Counted from the first letter of the stretch, positions 32,822 to 42,689 are shown. The stretch: 64,000 bases of DNA from Lewinella sp038528965 (GCA_038528965.1 JBCBEC010000027.1:29368-93367), one strand, 5' to 3'. The notes: generated by a model not told the origin, from the sequence alone. Translations and numbers: made by a program.

Positions 32822-35191
32822 TTATTTTCCTAAACGATAAGATAAAGTCAGCCTTAGCCTTCTTCTGCTCCAGCGATAATCGTCTTCTTGGAAAAAGGTG
32901 TCGGTAAAAGTGGTGCCCCGAGAGATACGGGAATTGAATAGATCGAACACATTGAGGGTGAGTGTCCCCTTTTTGTGAAAGACCTTTTGACTAATTGAGC
33001 AATTCAGAAAGGCTTGCGCCAATCTGCTTCCTTGTGGCCGTTCAAAGGGGGCCCTGTAATTAAACTGTAGTTGGATATCCGTGCGCTTAGCAAGTGCTAT
33101 GCTGGAGTTGAGCCGGCCGCGGGTAGTGTAGGTGTCTGAGGTGTATTCGGGGTTTAAAGCTGCTCCGTTAATGACAGCCCGATAGAAGTAGGCAGTGCCG
33201 TTCAGTTTGAGCCAATCCTGATGACTAAAAGAGAAATTGAATTCAAAACCTAGATCGTCTTTGAACGCCAAATTCTCCGGCCGTCGGTAGGTAATGGGAT
33301 GTGGATCTCCGAGGGTGACTTGAAAGATCACTCCTTCGATAACATCCGCTGTACGGCGGTAGAAGATGGAGGAGGTGAGGGTGCCTTTCTCTCCTTGCCG
33401 GATGTAACCCAGCTCGTACATATTGGTGAACTCTGGTCGCAGATCGGGATTCCCTTGGTGCCTGCTGCGGGCGCTAGTGAAGGAGGGGAAGGGATTAAGC
33501 CAACGAAAGCGCGGGCGAGTCACTCTTCGGCTGTAGCTGAGTTGGAGCGCATTTTTCTCGGATAATTCGTACGTCAGGTGGGCACTGGGGAATAAGTTGA
33601 GGTTCCTGCTGCTTGATGGTGTTGAGGTGCTGATGTGGGCGTACTCTAAACGCGTTCCAAACTGAACAGAAAGTGCATCTATTTTACTGGCGTAGATGGC
33701 ATAAGCCGCCTGAATGCTTTCGGTATACCGGTACTCACTATCCAAGCCTTCAAAGACTTGCCACTGGGCATTTTGGAATTCCTGCGCCAGATAATCATTA
33801 GACAGTTCGCGATAAGAAGATTGCGCTCCGAGTTCCAGCTTGACGTCCTTGTTCAAGGGGAGCTGATAATCCACCTTGGCGTTCCATTGATTGTTGCCCT
33901 CGTCCACCTTAGTAAACTGTTCCTGGTCCGCTAATGGCTGGATAGAAGCGTCAGTTGAGAAATAGCTTTCCAGATAAGTAGACCGCTCAAAACGCTGACT
34001 ATTCTGGATCTGGAAGTCAGCCGCTAGGTAGTGGTCTTTCTGATCGAATACCCTTTTGTAGCTCAAGTTAAATTCCTGGTACCGATCGGTAGATTGCTCC
34101 TTCTCGGTACGCGTACTGCCCCCCAGTTCATAGTTTAAATCTTGCCAGAAATCCCAAAAATCAATCATGACTTCATTGTCTCCGTGCGTTTTGCGATGGA
34201 GGAAGGAAGTGGTAAGTGTTGTTTTAGCATCGATGAAGTATTCCGCGCCCATTCGCAGGCTCGTCAGGTGCCCCTTTAAAAGATGTTCTCGTTCTGATCT
34301 TAGAATATCAATAGAGTCTACACTGTGGTAAACTTCCCGGTAAAGGGATCCATCGCCCACATTTTGCCACTTACTAGCGGTGACTTGAGTGAACAGATTT
34401 AACTTGTTTTTCCGGAAATTGAGATTGAGCGACGACGCCAAGGACTCCGGATGACCAATGGTGTTGTTGAAGGTGCCATTGAGGCCCTCGTCCTTGTTCT
34501 TTTTTAAAATGATATTGATAATGCCTGCGGTGCCTTCCGCATTGTAACGTGCCGAAGGATTGGTGATCACTTCTACTTTTTCGATCATATCTGCCGAAAG
34601 GCTCCTTAAGCCATCATTACCAAGTAGGCCAGATGGTTTTCCATCTATCAGAATCAGTACGCCTTCACTGCCTCGTAGGCTAATATTGCCTTCCATGTCT
34701 ACTGCTACACTAGGTACATTATTCAGTACATCCGCTGCGGTGCCACCCATGCTGGCTAGGTCTTTTCCAACATTGAAAACGCGCTTATCCAGCGATAACT
34801 CAACGAAACTCCGCTCTGCCCGCACTTCAACGGTAGAGAGCAAGTGCGCATCGGACTTGAGTGAAATAGGACCGAGGTCGATTATTGCCCCATCAGTAGT
34901 AAGCTCCACATCGGAAATAATCTCCGATTGATATCCCAGGTAGGCGCATTCCAGGTAATAGCCTCCCAGAGGAAGCACTAAAGAGAAGGCCCCACTGGTA
35001 TCCACCATCATGCCTTCTACCAGTGCACTATCTGCCCTTGAGAAAATAGAAACGGTGGCGTATTCTAATGGCTGATTAGTTTCAAAGGCTACTATGCTCC
35101 CCCGAATGATGCCCGTTGCGGAGGACTGCGCAGTAAGCGAGAAAAGGAGGACTAAGCATAGAGCCGTTGACAAGTAAAGTTTAGCACGCAT
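32822..35191 (-). CDS. TonB-dependent receptor-like outer-membrane beta-barrel protein
   Basis: 789 residues. Signal peptide to about residue 22, then a carboxypeptidase-regulatory-like domain (about 28-115, GSIVAFETNQPLEYATVSIF). A TonB plug follows (about 118-230, ADVLNNVPSVAVDMEGNISL and VEVITNPSARYNAEGTAGII). A 22-strand-type barrel fills the rest. It matches the outer-membrane beta-barrel family (OMP_b-brl_3) rather than SusC proper: no SusD gene is near. The C-terminus ends in a typical barrel strand (LRLTLSYRLGK). Transported substrate unknown. Confidence 0.9.
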   Translation of the reverse strand: MRAKLYLSTALCLVLLFSLTAQSSATGIIRGSIVAFETNQPLEYATVSIFSRADSALVEGMMVDTSGAFSLVLPLGGYYLECAYLGYQSEIISDVELTTDGAIIDLGPISLKSDAHLLSTVEVRAERSFVELSLDKRVFNVGKDLASMGGTAADVLNNVPSVAVDMEGNISLRGSEGVLILIDGKPSGLLGNDGLRSLSADMIEKVEVITNPSARYNAEGTAGIINIILKKNKDEGLNGTFNNTIGHPESLASSLNLNFRKNKLNLFTQVTASKWQNVGDGSLYREVYHSVDSIDILRSEREHLLKGHLTSLRMGAEYFIDAKTTLTTSFLHRKTHGDNEVMIDFWDFWQDLNYELGGSTRTEKEQSTDRYQEFNLSYKRVFDQKDHYLAADFQIQNSQRFERSTYLESYFSTDASIQPLADQEQFTKVDEGNNQWNAKVDYQLPLNKDVKLELGAQSSYRELSNDYLAQEFQNAQWQVFEGLDSEYRYTESIQAAYAIYASKIDALSVQFGTRLEYAHISTSTPSSSRNLNLFPSAHLTYELSEKNALQLSYSRRVTRPRFRWLNPFPSFTSARSRHQGNPDLRPEFTNMYELGYIRQGEKGTLTSSIFYRRTADVIEGVIFQVTLGDPHPITYRRPENLAFKDDLGFEFNFSFSHQDWLKLNGTAYFYRAVINGAALNPEYTSDTYTTRGRLNSSIALAKRTDIQLQFNYRAPFERPQGSRLAQAFLNCSISQKVFHKKGTLTLNVFDLFNSRISRGTTFTDTFFQEDDYRWSRRRLRLTLSYRLGK

Positions 35192-35311
35192 GGATTACGG
35201 ATTCAAGCAGTAATGGGTGATTTGAGTCCACAATTATACCTAATATTCTTATGTATTGAATAAAATACCTAAGAAAATTATGTATTAGGGGTGAAAATGA
35301 GACCAAAAGAC

Positions 35312-35342
35312 GATGATCAGCCTGTGTCACAGACTGATCATC
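35312..35342. terminator. Hairpin between the sigma cassette and the TonB receptor
   Basis: GATGATCAG (35312-35320) and CTGATCATC (35334-35342) form a perfect 9-bp stem. It lies about 140 bases after the sigma-cassette stop at 35482 and 120 bases before the receptor start. It may be a weak terminator or an operator. Confidence 0.4.
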
Positions 35343-35481
35343 ATACCTTTCTTGAATAGTGGTAAAAGAAAATTGAGGTGGCAATGCAAGCGCATGACCC
35401 TATGGGGTTATGGAATAAGCAAATTGTAAAAGACTTGCTTTAGGCGTACAATTAAAAGAAGGAAAGTTCTAATCAAAAGGC

Positions 35482-35844
35482 TTAGGAAGGTGAAGCATGA
35501 GCATTGCCTCCTTTTCTTATATCTACACTGAAGTACAGCAGCTGGTACAGCATGAAAAGCGCAATGATTACCACCAAAGAGGGGAGCATGCTCTGTAGCT
35601 CGATAGCTTCCTGAGGAGGACTGTAGAATAGCCTATACAGCAGAGAAATAACTAAAGCAATCGCGGTGATGAGGCTTGCCCGGAGGCCAATTCTTGCTTT
35701 TTGCTTGCTTTGCTGAATCAGCTGATCGTAGTATTCCATACTATTGATCTCACGAATGATCGTTTCCTCCAACTGCGGGTCTACCTCCATCTTCAGTTGC
35801 GTCTGTTGGAGTATCTCCTTAATCTGTTCTTCGGTTAGCTTCAT
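35482..35844 (-). CDS. Small membrane protein in the sigma-factor cassette (possible anti-sigma)
   Basis: 120 residues from ATG 35844; a start at ATG 35856 overlapping the sigma gene is equally possible. The N-terminus (MKLTEEQIKEILQQTQLKME) is short and charged. Two hydrophobic segments follow (LRASLITAIALVISLLYRLF and LPSLVVIIALFMLYQLLYF). Position right after an ECF-type sigma gene and membrane topology fit an anti-sigma factor, but it lacks a recognisable zinc-binding motif, so this role is inferred from gene order. Confidence 0.65.
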   Translation of the reverse strand: MKLTEEQIKEILQQTQLKMEVDPQLEETIIREINSMEYYDQLIQQSKQKARIGLRASLITAIALVISLLYRLFYSPPQEAIELQSMLPSLVVIIALFMLYQLLYFSVDIRKGGNAHASPS

Positions 35845-35845
35845 A

Positions 35846-36403
35846 TTAGACTCCATTCGATGATTTGAAAATAGCGGCAAAGTTCTTCCGGGCTCGATAC
35901 AGCAATACTTTGATGTTACTGGCAGAAAAACCAGTAATGACCTTTATTTCTGCTATCGAATATTCCTGTAGGTAGTAGAGCTCAAGCATCAAACCTTCCT
36001 TGGGTTTCATGGCGGCAAGGGCCAGGTTTATTTGCTTCCGTTTCTCCTTGAGCTCAAGTGCATCCAATGCTCCGTTATGCGTCCGCAGTGATATGGTATG
36101 GTCTGCAGAAATTGGAACAGTTCGCTGCTCTAACTTGCTTCTTCTGTTGATTTTGATCGCTTCGTTGACTACAATTCGGTAGAACCAAGTTGAAAATTGA
36201 GCTTCTTGCTTAAAGCCGCGCAGACTCTTAAAAGCCTGGACATAAGCATTCTGGACGATATGCTTAGCTCGCACTTCATCTGGTACCATACTGAATGCTA
36301 TCCGGGTAGCCATTATCTGATAGGTGTTGATGAAATACCTGAAGGCATCATTATCGCCCGATAATACTCTGTTAATGTGTTGGCGATCTAATTCCTTGTT
36401 CAC
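35846..36403 (-). CDS. ECF-type RNA polymerase sigma factor
   Basis: About 185 residues from GTG 36403, whose bases overlap the TGA stop of the DUF6249 gene (GTGA), indicating coupled translation. A longer frame to 36469 would overlap that gene. Region 2 (DAFRYFINTYQIMATRIAFS, then VQNAYVQAFKSLRGFKQEAQ and FSTWFYRIVVNEAIK) and region 4 (MKPKEGLMLELYYLQEYSIA, then EIKVITGFSASNIKVLLYRA) are both clear. It directs transcription of an unknown regulon. The cassette lies next to a TonB receptor, but no FecR-type sensor is present. Confidence 0.9.
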   Translation of the reverse strand: MNKELDRQHINRVLSGDNDAFRYFINTYQIMATRIAFSMVPDEVRAKHIVQNAYVQAFKSLRGFKQEAQFSTWFYRIVVNEAIKINRRSKLEQRTVPISADHTISLRTHNGALDALELKEKRKQINLALAAMKPKEGLMLELYYLQEYSIAEIKVITGFSASNIKVLLYRARKNFAAIFKSSNGV

Positions 36404-36720
36404 TTGGTGATTCTGGAATTTATGATGTAGCTCAAGATTAATCCAATTCCACCTGAAATAAGCAGGCAAGTAGGAAGCGCAATATATTCTGGTACATTAC
36501 TGTTTTGCGTGACCAGGTAGGCGATCAAAAAACCAATTCCCAGGAAGCTTAGAAATAAGCCTAAGTTTAAAAGAGGCTTAAAATTGCTTATTTGGTCAGC
36601 CTCAGCAATTCCGTGTTCAATTCGCGCCATGTTTTCCAGGTGTTTACTTCTGATAATGTAGTAAATCGTGAGGGTAAAGGCTGCGATTAGCAAGGAGAAT
36701 ACAATTCCAGGACCAATCAT
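36400..36720 (-). CDS. DUF6249 membrane protein
   Basis: 106 residues with three hydrophobic helices (IGPGIVFSLLIAAFTLTIYY, LLNLGLFLSFLGIGFLIAYL, LPTCLLISGGIGLILSY). The short HLENMARIEHGIAEADQ segment between helices 1 and 2 is the mark of DUF6249, which in Bacteroidota often precedes a sigma-factor gene. It ends in GTGA overlap with the sigma gene. Function unknown, perhaps part of the signal relay. Confidence 0.8.
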   Translation of the reverse strand: MIGPGIVFSLLIAAFTLTIYYIIRSKHLENMARIEHGIAEADQISNFKPLLNLGLFLSFLGIGFLIAYLVTQNSNVPEYIALPTCLLISGGIGLILSYIINSRITK

Positions 36721-36906
36721 AAGTTTGCGGTTTTAGTACAAGTGAAGTAATGCAGTGATGACAGGCGGTGCTTTGTACATCGGCCTGTTACTTCCATTAG
36801 ATATTTGCTACAGCTTCTTGGTTACAAAATGCTCCAATAGACTTTTGTGAGCTTGTAACCAGTTCTTAATTCAGCGCATCTAATGGCCAATTAATCATAA
36901 ATTATT

Positions 36907-38577
36907 TTGCCAATGAGATGCCTTCTCTTGTCTTGCTTGCTGCTACTCACTAGCTGGGCTTTTACTCAGGACTACGATTTTACTAAAATTGATCAGTTAC
37001 TACACGAAGTCGACTCTACAGGCCCCGGGGTCATTATTGGGGTTGTGAAAGATCAGCAGTTACTCTATACTGCTACTAAGGGTATGGCCAATTTAGATTA
37101 CAATATCCCGCTACACCTGGCCTCCAACTTTCGCTTGTCTTCTACCTCCAAGCAGTTTACGGCAGCCTGTATTCTCCATTTGGTGGATAAAGGTCAGCTT
37201 TCGCTGAACGATGCCTTATCCAAGTTCTTTTCTGACTTTTCTCCCAAGCTAGGCGCGGTGACGGTTCAGCAACTGCTGAATCATACCTCGGGCATACGCG
37301 ATTATATGACACTGCTAATGATTCAAGGATCCCGGCAGATGGACTTTTTCAATAGTTTTATCGGGGAGGACCGCGAAATCATGGAATTGCTGCTGCGGCA
37401 GGAGGATTTGTCTTTTGCTAGCGGAACGCAACACAGTTATTCGAATACCAATTATTGGCTGCTCGGACAAATTGTAAAGCAGGTTTCCAATAAGTCATTG
37501 GGTGAATACGCACAGGAGAACATCTTTGGCCCCTTGGGTATGGCCAATAGCTTCTACACTGAAATCTCAGGAGTGGTGATTCCTCAACGGGTTTCTGGTT
37601 ATGTGAGTCCCTGCCCGGAGTGCCCGCGCATGGAGTATCGGTTTCAACCCGTAAGTGTAGGCGATGGTGGGGTGGTCTCCAGCATTCAGGATTTATTGCT
37701 GTGGGAGCAAGAATTTCACGAGCATCGCGTTTTATCGGATCAATGCTGGGAAAACATGCTGACTCAGGGAAGACTCAATACCGGAGAAGAGATTTCTTAT
37801 GCCGCTGGCTTGATCATTAGCACTTTTAACGATCAAAAAGTGGTAAAGCACAGCGGACAAAATCCTGGGTTCACTTCCGAAATTCTACGCTTTCCAGATC
37901 ATCAACTCTCCGTCATTGTCTTAGGCAATCAAAACTGGTATGATGCGCGTAGGTACGCGAATGAGGCCGCAGCCATCTTTTTTCCAGATGAAACCGATAC
38001 ACCTGAGGTTTTGGATGCCGCCAAACCCCGAGCTGCCGATCTTACCCCAGCCGAACTGGAACGCTTTAGCGGCGATTATCATTTCTTGGAAACCAATGAG
38101 TACAGAACAGTGGAGCTCAATGGTTCCACGCTTTCTTACCTCAGAAATAATGGCCCGACGAGTACGCTTATCCCAGTCTCTAAAAATGTCTTGGTCTTTG
38201 AGGATCGACCACATATCCAACTGGTATTTACCTTCAAGGAAGATGGTGGCAAGCAGATCGAATGGAGAGATCCCACTATGGGGATTTTGCACGCGGATAC
38301 CTACCAAAAAGCAAGCCTTGCGGAGGTAGACAAAGTGGCTTACGCCTCCCCCTATGAAAGCTCAGAACTGAACAAGACGTTTGAGATTAGATTGGCCGAA
38401 GGGCAACTCTTGTTGTTTATGCTCGAGCACCAAGTTCCCCTGGAACCCACCAGAAAGGATGAGTTTATGGCTATGGGTATGTTTACCCTTAAATTTATGC
38501 GGGACCAAGCAGGGGAGATCACCGGCTTTAGAATGGACGCCCCCAGAGCGGAGAACATATTCTTTCGGAAAAGCTAG
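36907..38577 (+). CDS. Secreted serine hydrolase, beta-lactamase/PBP-like
   Basis: 556 residues with a signal peptide ending near residue 20. The catalytic motifs are S79-T-S-K82, Y178-S-N180 and HSGQNPG. A C-terminal beta domain (about 390-556) follows, as in many long members, and the end differs from the paralogue at 15980. The 556-residue length fits the common two-domain family. It is divergent from the DUF6249/sigma cassette across 186 bases and convergent with the lipoprotein hydrolase at 38685. Substrate unknown. Confidence 0.87.
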   Translation: MPMRCLLLSCLLLLTSWAFTQDYDFTKIDQLLHEVDSTGPGVIIGVVKDQQLLYTATKGMANLDYNIPLHLASNFRLSSTSKQFTAACILHLVDKGQLSLNDALSKFFSDFSPKLGAVTVQQLLNHTSGIRDYMTLLMIQGSRQMDFFNSFIGEDREIMELLLRQEDLSFASGTQHSYSNTNYWLLGQIVKQVSNKSLGEYAQENIFGPLGMANSFYTEISGVVIPQRVSGYVSPCPECPRMEYRFQPVSVGDGGVVSSIQDLLLWEQEFHEHRVLSDQCWENMLTQGRLNTGEEISYAAGLIISTFNDQKVVKHSGQNPGFTSEILRFPDHQLSVIVLGNQNWYDARRYANEAAAIFFPDETDTPEVLDAAKPRAADLTPAELERFSGDYHFLETNEYRTVELNGSTLSYLRNNGPTSTLIPVSKNVLVFEDRPHIQLVFTFKEDGGKQIEWRDPTMGILHADTYQKASLAEVDKVAYASPYESSELNKTFEIRLAEGQLLLFMLEHQVPLEPTRKDEFMAMGMFTLKFMRDQAGEITGFRMDAPRAENIFFRKS

Positions 38578-38625
38578 GGCTTGGCGTTTCAATGTAAGCT
38601 CCTGTTAGCATTAGAGGGATAAACA

Positions 38626-38662
38626 GAAATGCTCCACTGTCTTTAAATCAGTGGAGCATTTC
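38626..38662. terminator. Bidirectional terminator between convergent genes
   Basis: GAAATGCTCCACTG (38626-38639) pairs perfectly with CAGTGGAGCATTTC (38649-38662) around a 9-base loop, midway between the two converging serine hydrolase genes. Works for both strands by position. Confidence 0.75.
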
Positions 38663-38684
38663 GTAATAGACTGTTTACGGTTGA

Positions 38685-39932
38685 TTACAGTCGATCCTCA
38701 TATTCTTTAAGCTTTTCCCAGATGCCGAAAAACTCGTCTACGCCCTCTTGGCTATTGAGGTCGGTATTGATCATCAGGAAGCGGCCAATCTTCTTTTCTT
38801 TATCAAAAAACATGAAAGAAGCTACGCCGGGGTCTCCGCCCGTATGGCCAATGTAGGTCTCGGCAGCAAAGCCAATGAATACCCCGAAATCGTATTCATC
38901 ATTGTACGTCCATTCGGCGTCTCTTTCTTCAAACTGGCTATCGTTCATTTGTTGGGTGTAAAAGGCTTCGTAGCCTTCCGGACTCAGTATGGTACCCTTA
39001 CCCGCATAACCTCGGATCAACTCCTGGAGGTACAAAGCAAAGTCAGCACTGGAGGTCCGTAAGCCTCCGTCTGGATAGGTCACCAAGTAATAGAACGGTA
39101 ATTCCGCGATAGAGTCGGAATACAGGGTGCTGTGCTGGTTAAAGTCAATTTTATCATAGGACCAGCCCGAAGATTCCATCCCGAGCGGAAGCAGGATATG
39201 CTGGCGGGTAAAGTCGGCAAAGTTTGTTCCTGTGGCATACTCCAATACCTGCGCAGCGAGCGTAGCACCAATATTAGTGTACTCAAAAAAGGCACCGGGG
39301 CGTTTCTCCAAGAAGTTTTCTTGCGCATACCACTCGCCTTCCTGGTCGAGGAAGTTTTGTAGGAATTCGGCCATCGGCAGATCCTCATCGTTCGGCTTGA
39401 ATTCTTCTGGAACTACCTGCTCACGGTCGGCCTTATCGTGCTGGCGCGAATGGAGAATGTAGGACTCACCGTCGTACAGCTCGGTATCTATAATAGAAGA
39501 CGTGTGAGTGGTCAAATGCCGAATAGTGATGACATCTTCCGGAAAGTGGGGATTCACCACCTCGTAAGGCAAATAGTCATTAATGGGGTCATCCAGCTGA
39601 AGTTTACCCAGTTCTTGGGCCTTGACGAGGGCAATACCAATGAGTGTTTTTGAAATAGACGCAATGTTTTGAACGGTGTTCTCCGTATACGGTTTTTGCA
39701 TGTGCAGATCAGCGTAACCAAAACCGTTCGTGTAAAGCACTTCATCTTCACTTACTACAGCTACCGCTAAACCCGTGATATGGCCTTGCTGATAAAACGT
39801 ATCCAACTCCGCCGTGAGGGAGTCGGCTACGGGATTAGTGGTTTCTACTTCAGGCTCTGTAGCTGGTGGAGTAGTAGGATTGCAAGCGGTAATTAGAAAG
39901 CACGCAAGGAAGGGGAATAATAGATTTTTCAT
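38685..39932 (-). CDS. Serine hydrolase lipoprotein, beta-lactamase/PBP-like
   Basis: 415 residues from ATG 39932, chosen because it begins the lipoprotein signal MKNLLFPFLACFLITAC (Cys17); the frame is open to 39974. Catalytic motifs: S92-I-S-K95, Y218-T-N220 and HTGGDPG late in the domain. The sequence between shows GKLQLDDPINDYLPYEV and HTSSIIDTELYDGE, normal for the family. Lipid anchoring suggests a periplasmic or outer-membrane enzyme. Substrate unknown. Confidence 0.87.
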   Translation of the reverse strand: MKNLLFPFLACFLITACNPTTPPATEPEVETTNPVADSLTAELDTFYQQGHITGLAVAVVSEDEVLYTNGFGYADLHMQKPYTENTVQNIASISKTLIGIALVKAQELGKLQLDDPINDYLPYEVVNPHFPEDVITIRHLTTHTSSIIDTELYDGESYILHSRQHDKADREQVVPEEFKPNDEDLPMAEFLQNFLDQEGEWYAQENFLEKRPGAFFEYTNIGATLAAQVLEYATGTNFADFTRQHILLPLGMESSGWSYDKIDFNQHSTLYSDSIAELPFYYLVTYPDGGLRTSSADFALYLQELIRGYAGKGTILSPEGYEAFYTQQMNDSQFEERDAEWTYNDEYDFGVFIGFAAETYIGHTGGDPGVASFMFFDKEKKIGRFLMINTDLNSQEGVDEFFGIWEKLKEYEDRL

Positions 39933-39983
39933 AAAGTTAGTTGGCTTTAAAGTATGCTCTTGGTGAAAAGTCACTATAAGGAT

Positions 39984-40006
39984 GTAAAAAATAGGGGGAC
40001 TCCCCC
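39984..40006 (-). terminator. Intrinsic terminator after the metalloprotease gene
   Basis: GGGGG (39994-39998) and CCCCC (40002-40006) form a tight stem. On the minus strand it is followed by TATTTTTTAC, the classical T-run. It lies 14 bases after the stop of the metalloprotease gene at 40020. Confidence 0.75.
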
Positions 40007-40019
40007 AATACCAACTGGT

Positions 40020-42689
40020 TTAGAGTTTTACAAATTTCTCAACCAACTGCCGGCCATTCTCCCCAACAACATTTACAAAGTAAACGCCAGAAGGTAAATC
40101 TGCTACTGGCAATTGATACTGAAAATTACGCTGTTTTGGAAGGTCTACTCGCTGCAAAAGCTCGCCTACGGCATTGATGATTTGTAGCTGACCCGCAAAG
40201 GCTTCTTCAGCCTGGATAGTGACGCCCAGGTAAGTGCTAGCAGGATTGGGAGACAAGGTAACCTCTATAGCGGGAGCTGTTATCGTTTGCGTAGCAACCA
40301 GATCTTCAGCGAAGCAAATCTCCAATCCCCAGCTTTGCAATGCGCCACCATCCCCGGGGGAGATATCCTCAATCATTAGTCCCCAGGTTCCCGTAGCATT
40401 TGTGCCCAGGTAGGTCGTCAAACTTTCGATGGGCCGAACCACCTCTCCATCATTCATAGGGCAAATGAGTTCCTCGCCAGCATCATCAAAGATTAGGTTA
40501 AAGTCTTCGTTGAGGCCGCAACGCCGGCTCAGCAAGAGCAACTCGTTCTGGAGCGGGTCGATGAGGAAGAACCGCAGATCACTTATGAAAGTATGCGTAC
40601 CGATCAAGTCGACCACATTGATATCTGTAATGGTACGATCTAATGATATGTCGAGTTGAGAAATGATCGTAGGTGTTCCCGTTTCCGAAATAGCAATGGG
40701 TACGTCGCTGCTATTGAATTGTCGGCAAATGATTTGACTGCCGATCGATACATTCTCCTCCGAGATGGCGAAGAAGATATTGTCCGCACATTTTACCATA
40801 AATCGGATGGTAGCACTGGTTACCTCCGGAACGGTGAAAGTATAATTGCCGTTGTTGGGTACGTTGGTGGCCAGAACGTTGGGGTAGGTCCATCCACCAT
40901 CCGTTGAATAGAAGATGTCAACATTGGCACAGTTGATAGGGGCATTGTTGGTGTTGGCTACGTCCCAGTTGATAAACTGCGTTTCACCTACGCTCCACAG
41001 GCTGTCGCTGTCGGGGTAGGTCACCCTAAATGGGCCAGTGGTATCGTCTACGGTGATGCTCATGTCACTTTGTGCGGTACAGCCGTAGGCATCATTGTTG
41101 TCCCGTACGGTCAGCCTGAAATTCAACGGCCGTGCCACCTCCGGAAGCACTTCCCAGGTGTTGGGAGCCGAACCGAGGAGTACTTCCAGCCGGGGAAAAT
41201 ACCGTTGGGGATCAGCGCTCGGAGGAAATGATCGAAAAGAAGGTCCTTCGGTACTGCTCGCCAGTGGAGGCATAGGGGCGAACTCCCGGTCCCACTGCTC
41301 CCAGGCGTAGCTCAGGGTATCGCCCTCGGGGTCGGTGCCATTGGCTGTTAGGACAAAGGGAGTGGCAAAGGGGATGGTGTAATCATCTCCAGCGTTCGCT
41401 ACCGGCTGTTGATTTGCGGTGTTCAGAATGGTCGCACAGGAATTACCCGTTTCGGTAACAAAGCTGCTCATCTCATCTATACTCACCGCATGAAAATAGA
41501 AGTCTGAGGAAGACTGAATACTTGGGAAGCAAATCCCTGCGTAACTCATGATAGTCGATCCACTACCGGGCTCGTACGATGCAAAAGCCGATCTGGAACA
41601 GTCGTTGTTCTGGGTATGTCGAGCACCAAATTGGTGGCCAAATTCGTGCGCTGCAGTTCGGAAATCCGATGGGGTCCCCGGTAGACCATTGACCTTGGTC
41701 ACTCCGCGCGCCTTATTACCGGTGCAGGGTGAGTTTCTGAACGCCAGGCCACCGCCCCCGAGGCCAAACACGTGCCCAATATCAAAGTTGGCGTCCCCGA
41801 TGATGTTGGTACAAACGGGAACGTTTTCGTTGATCATTTCACTCGAACTGTCGTTGGTGTAGGGATCCGTATTCGGATTGGTGAAGATGATATCGGTGTT
41901 CTGATCAACGAGGATTAGGGTAGTGCCCAGCTCGTTCTCAAAAATGCCATTTAATTGGTTGACCATAATAACCATGGAGGCCAGAGCATCAGCAATGATA
42001 TCTCCGTTTGAGTCATCATCGTCACTGTAGAATTGGGTGTATTCGCCGGTGCAAGCAAGGGCCAGTCGATACTGCCGTAACTGACAATCACGTGATCGCT
42101 GCCCCGCGTGGTGGTAATCGATTTCGACTCGTGTGTCTTCCATTGCGCAGGTGAACGCCTCGTTATCTTTAGGATGATCCTTAGCGTAGAAAGCATAATA
42201 TGTTTGCTCCGCAAGGTTAAAGGGGCGCACGAAGATTGTTCCTGCCGGATCGCCCAGAATGATAGCGAATAGGCCCTGTGGCGTCATCGTGACTTTGGCT
42301 GTTTTGTGCGGATTTCGAGCGCTAATACCTGTAAAGGTCTTCAGCTGCGGATACCTTCCAGCAAGGCCTGCTTCCATTACGGGGAAATTAACCAGCTTAA
42401 AGCGTTCGGTTTGGCCATTGGGCATCGGCAAGGCAATTGCTGTTGGTGAGTGTCGGGCCTCGTCTGAGAATCGTATTGGGGCAGCTTGCAGTAGGCTCGT
42501 CAAAGACGCCAAGTTGGTCATTTGATGAGCCGCGAAAGATGCTGGCATATCCATGGCCTTCAGCGCTTGCTTTGAGTCCAAGCTATGACTAGGTAAAGGG
42601 TTCCAAATTTCTAATTCCTGCTGGCCAAAAGTAGTAGAGTACACAAAGCAGAACAGTAGGGTGAGGCAGAGCGTAGCTATGTGGTGCAT
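40020..42689 (-). CDS. T9SS-exported reprolysin-type metalloprotease
   Basis: 889 residues. Signal peptide to about residue 22, propeptide-like region to about 200, then the protease. The metzincin motif H348-EFGHQFGAR-H358 is intact, with a Met-turn-like SYAGIC following. After an Ig/PKD-like region (PVANAGDDYTIPFATPFVLT) comes a P-type domain (ISQLDISLDRTITDINVVDL, then GDGGALQSWGLEICF). The C-terminus is a type A T9SS sorting domain (VTLSPNPASTYLGVTIQ, end LVEKFVKL). Predicted secreted protease that may digest extracellular protein or prey material. Confidence 0.88.
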   Translation of the reverse strand: MHHIATLCLTLLFCFVYSTTFGQQELEIWNPLPSHSLDSKQALKAMDMPASFAAHQMTNLASLTSLLQAAPIRFSDEARHSPTAIALPMPNGQTERFKLVNFPVMEAGLAGRYPQLKTFTGISARNPHKTAKVTMTPQGLFAIILGDPAGTIFVRPFNLAEQTYYAFYAKDHPKDNEAFTCAMEDTRVEIDYHHAGQRSRDCQLRQYRLALACTGEYTQFYSDDDDSNGDIIADALASMVIMVNQLNGIFENELGTTLILVDQNTDIIFTNPNTDPYTNDSSSEMINENVPVCTNIIGDANFDIGHVFGLGGGGLAFRNSPCTGNKARGVTKVNGLPGTPSDFRTAAHEFGHQFGARHTQNNDCSRSAFASYEPGSGSTIMSYAGICFPSIQSSSDFYFHAVSIDEMSSFVTETGNSCATILNTANQQPVANAGDDYTIPFATPFVLTANGTDPEGDTLSYAWEQWDREFAPMPPLASSTEGPSFRSFPPSADPQRYFPRLEVLLGSAPNTWEVLPEVARPLNFRLTVRDNNDAYGCTAQSDMSITVDDTTGPFRVTYPDSDSLWSVGETQFINWDVANTNNAPINCANVDIFYSTDGGWTYPNVLATNVPNNGNYTFTVPEVTSATIRFMVKCADNIFFAISEENVSIGSQIICRQFNSSDVPIAISETGTPTIISQLDISLDRTITDINVVDLIGTHTFISDLRFFLIDPLQNELLLLSRRCGLNEDFNLIFDDAGEELICPMNDGEVVRPIESLTTYLGTNATGTWGLMIEDISPGDGGALQSWGLEICFAEDLVATQTITAPAIEVTLSPNPASTYLGVTIQAEEAFAGQLQIINAVGELLQRVDLPKQRNFQYQLPVADLPSGVYFVNVVGENGRQLVEKFVKL

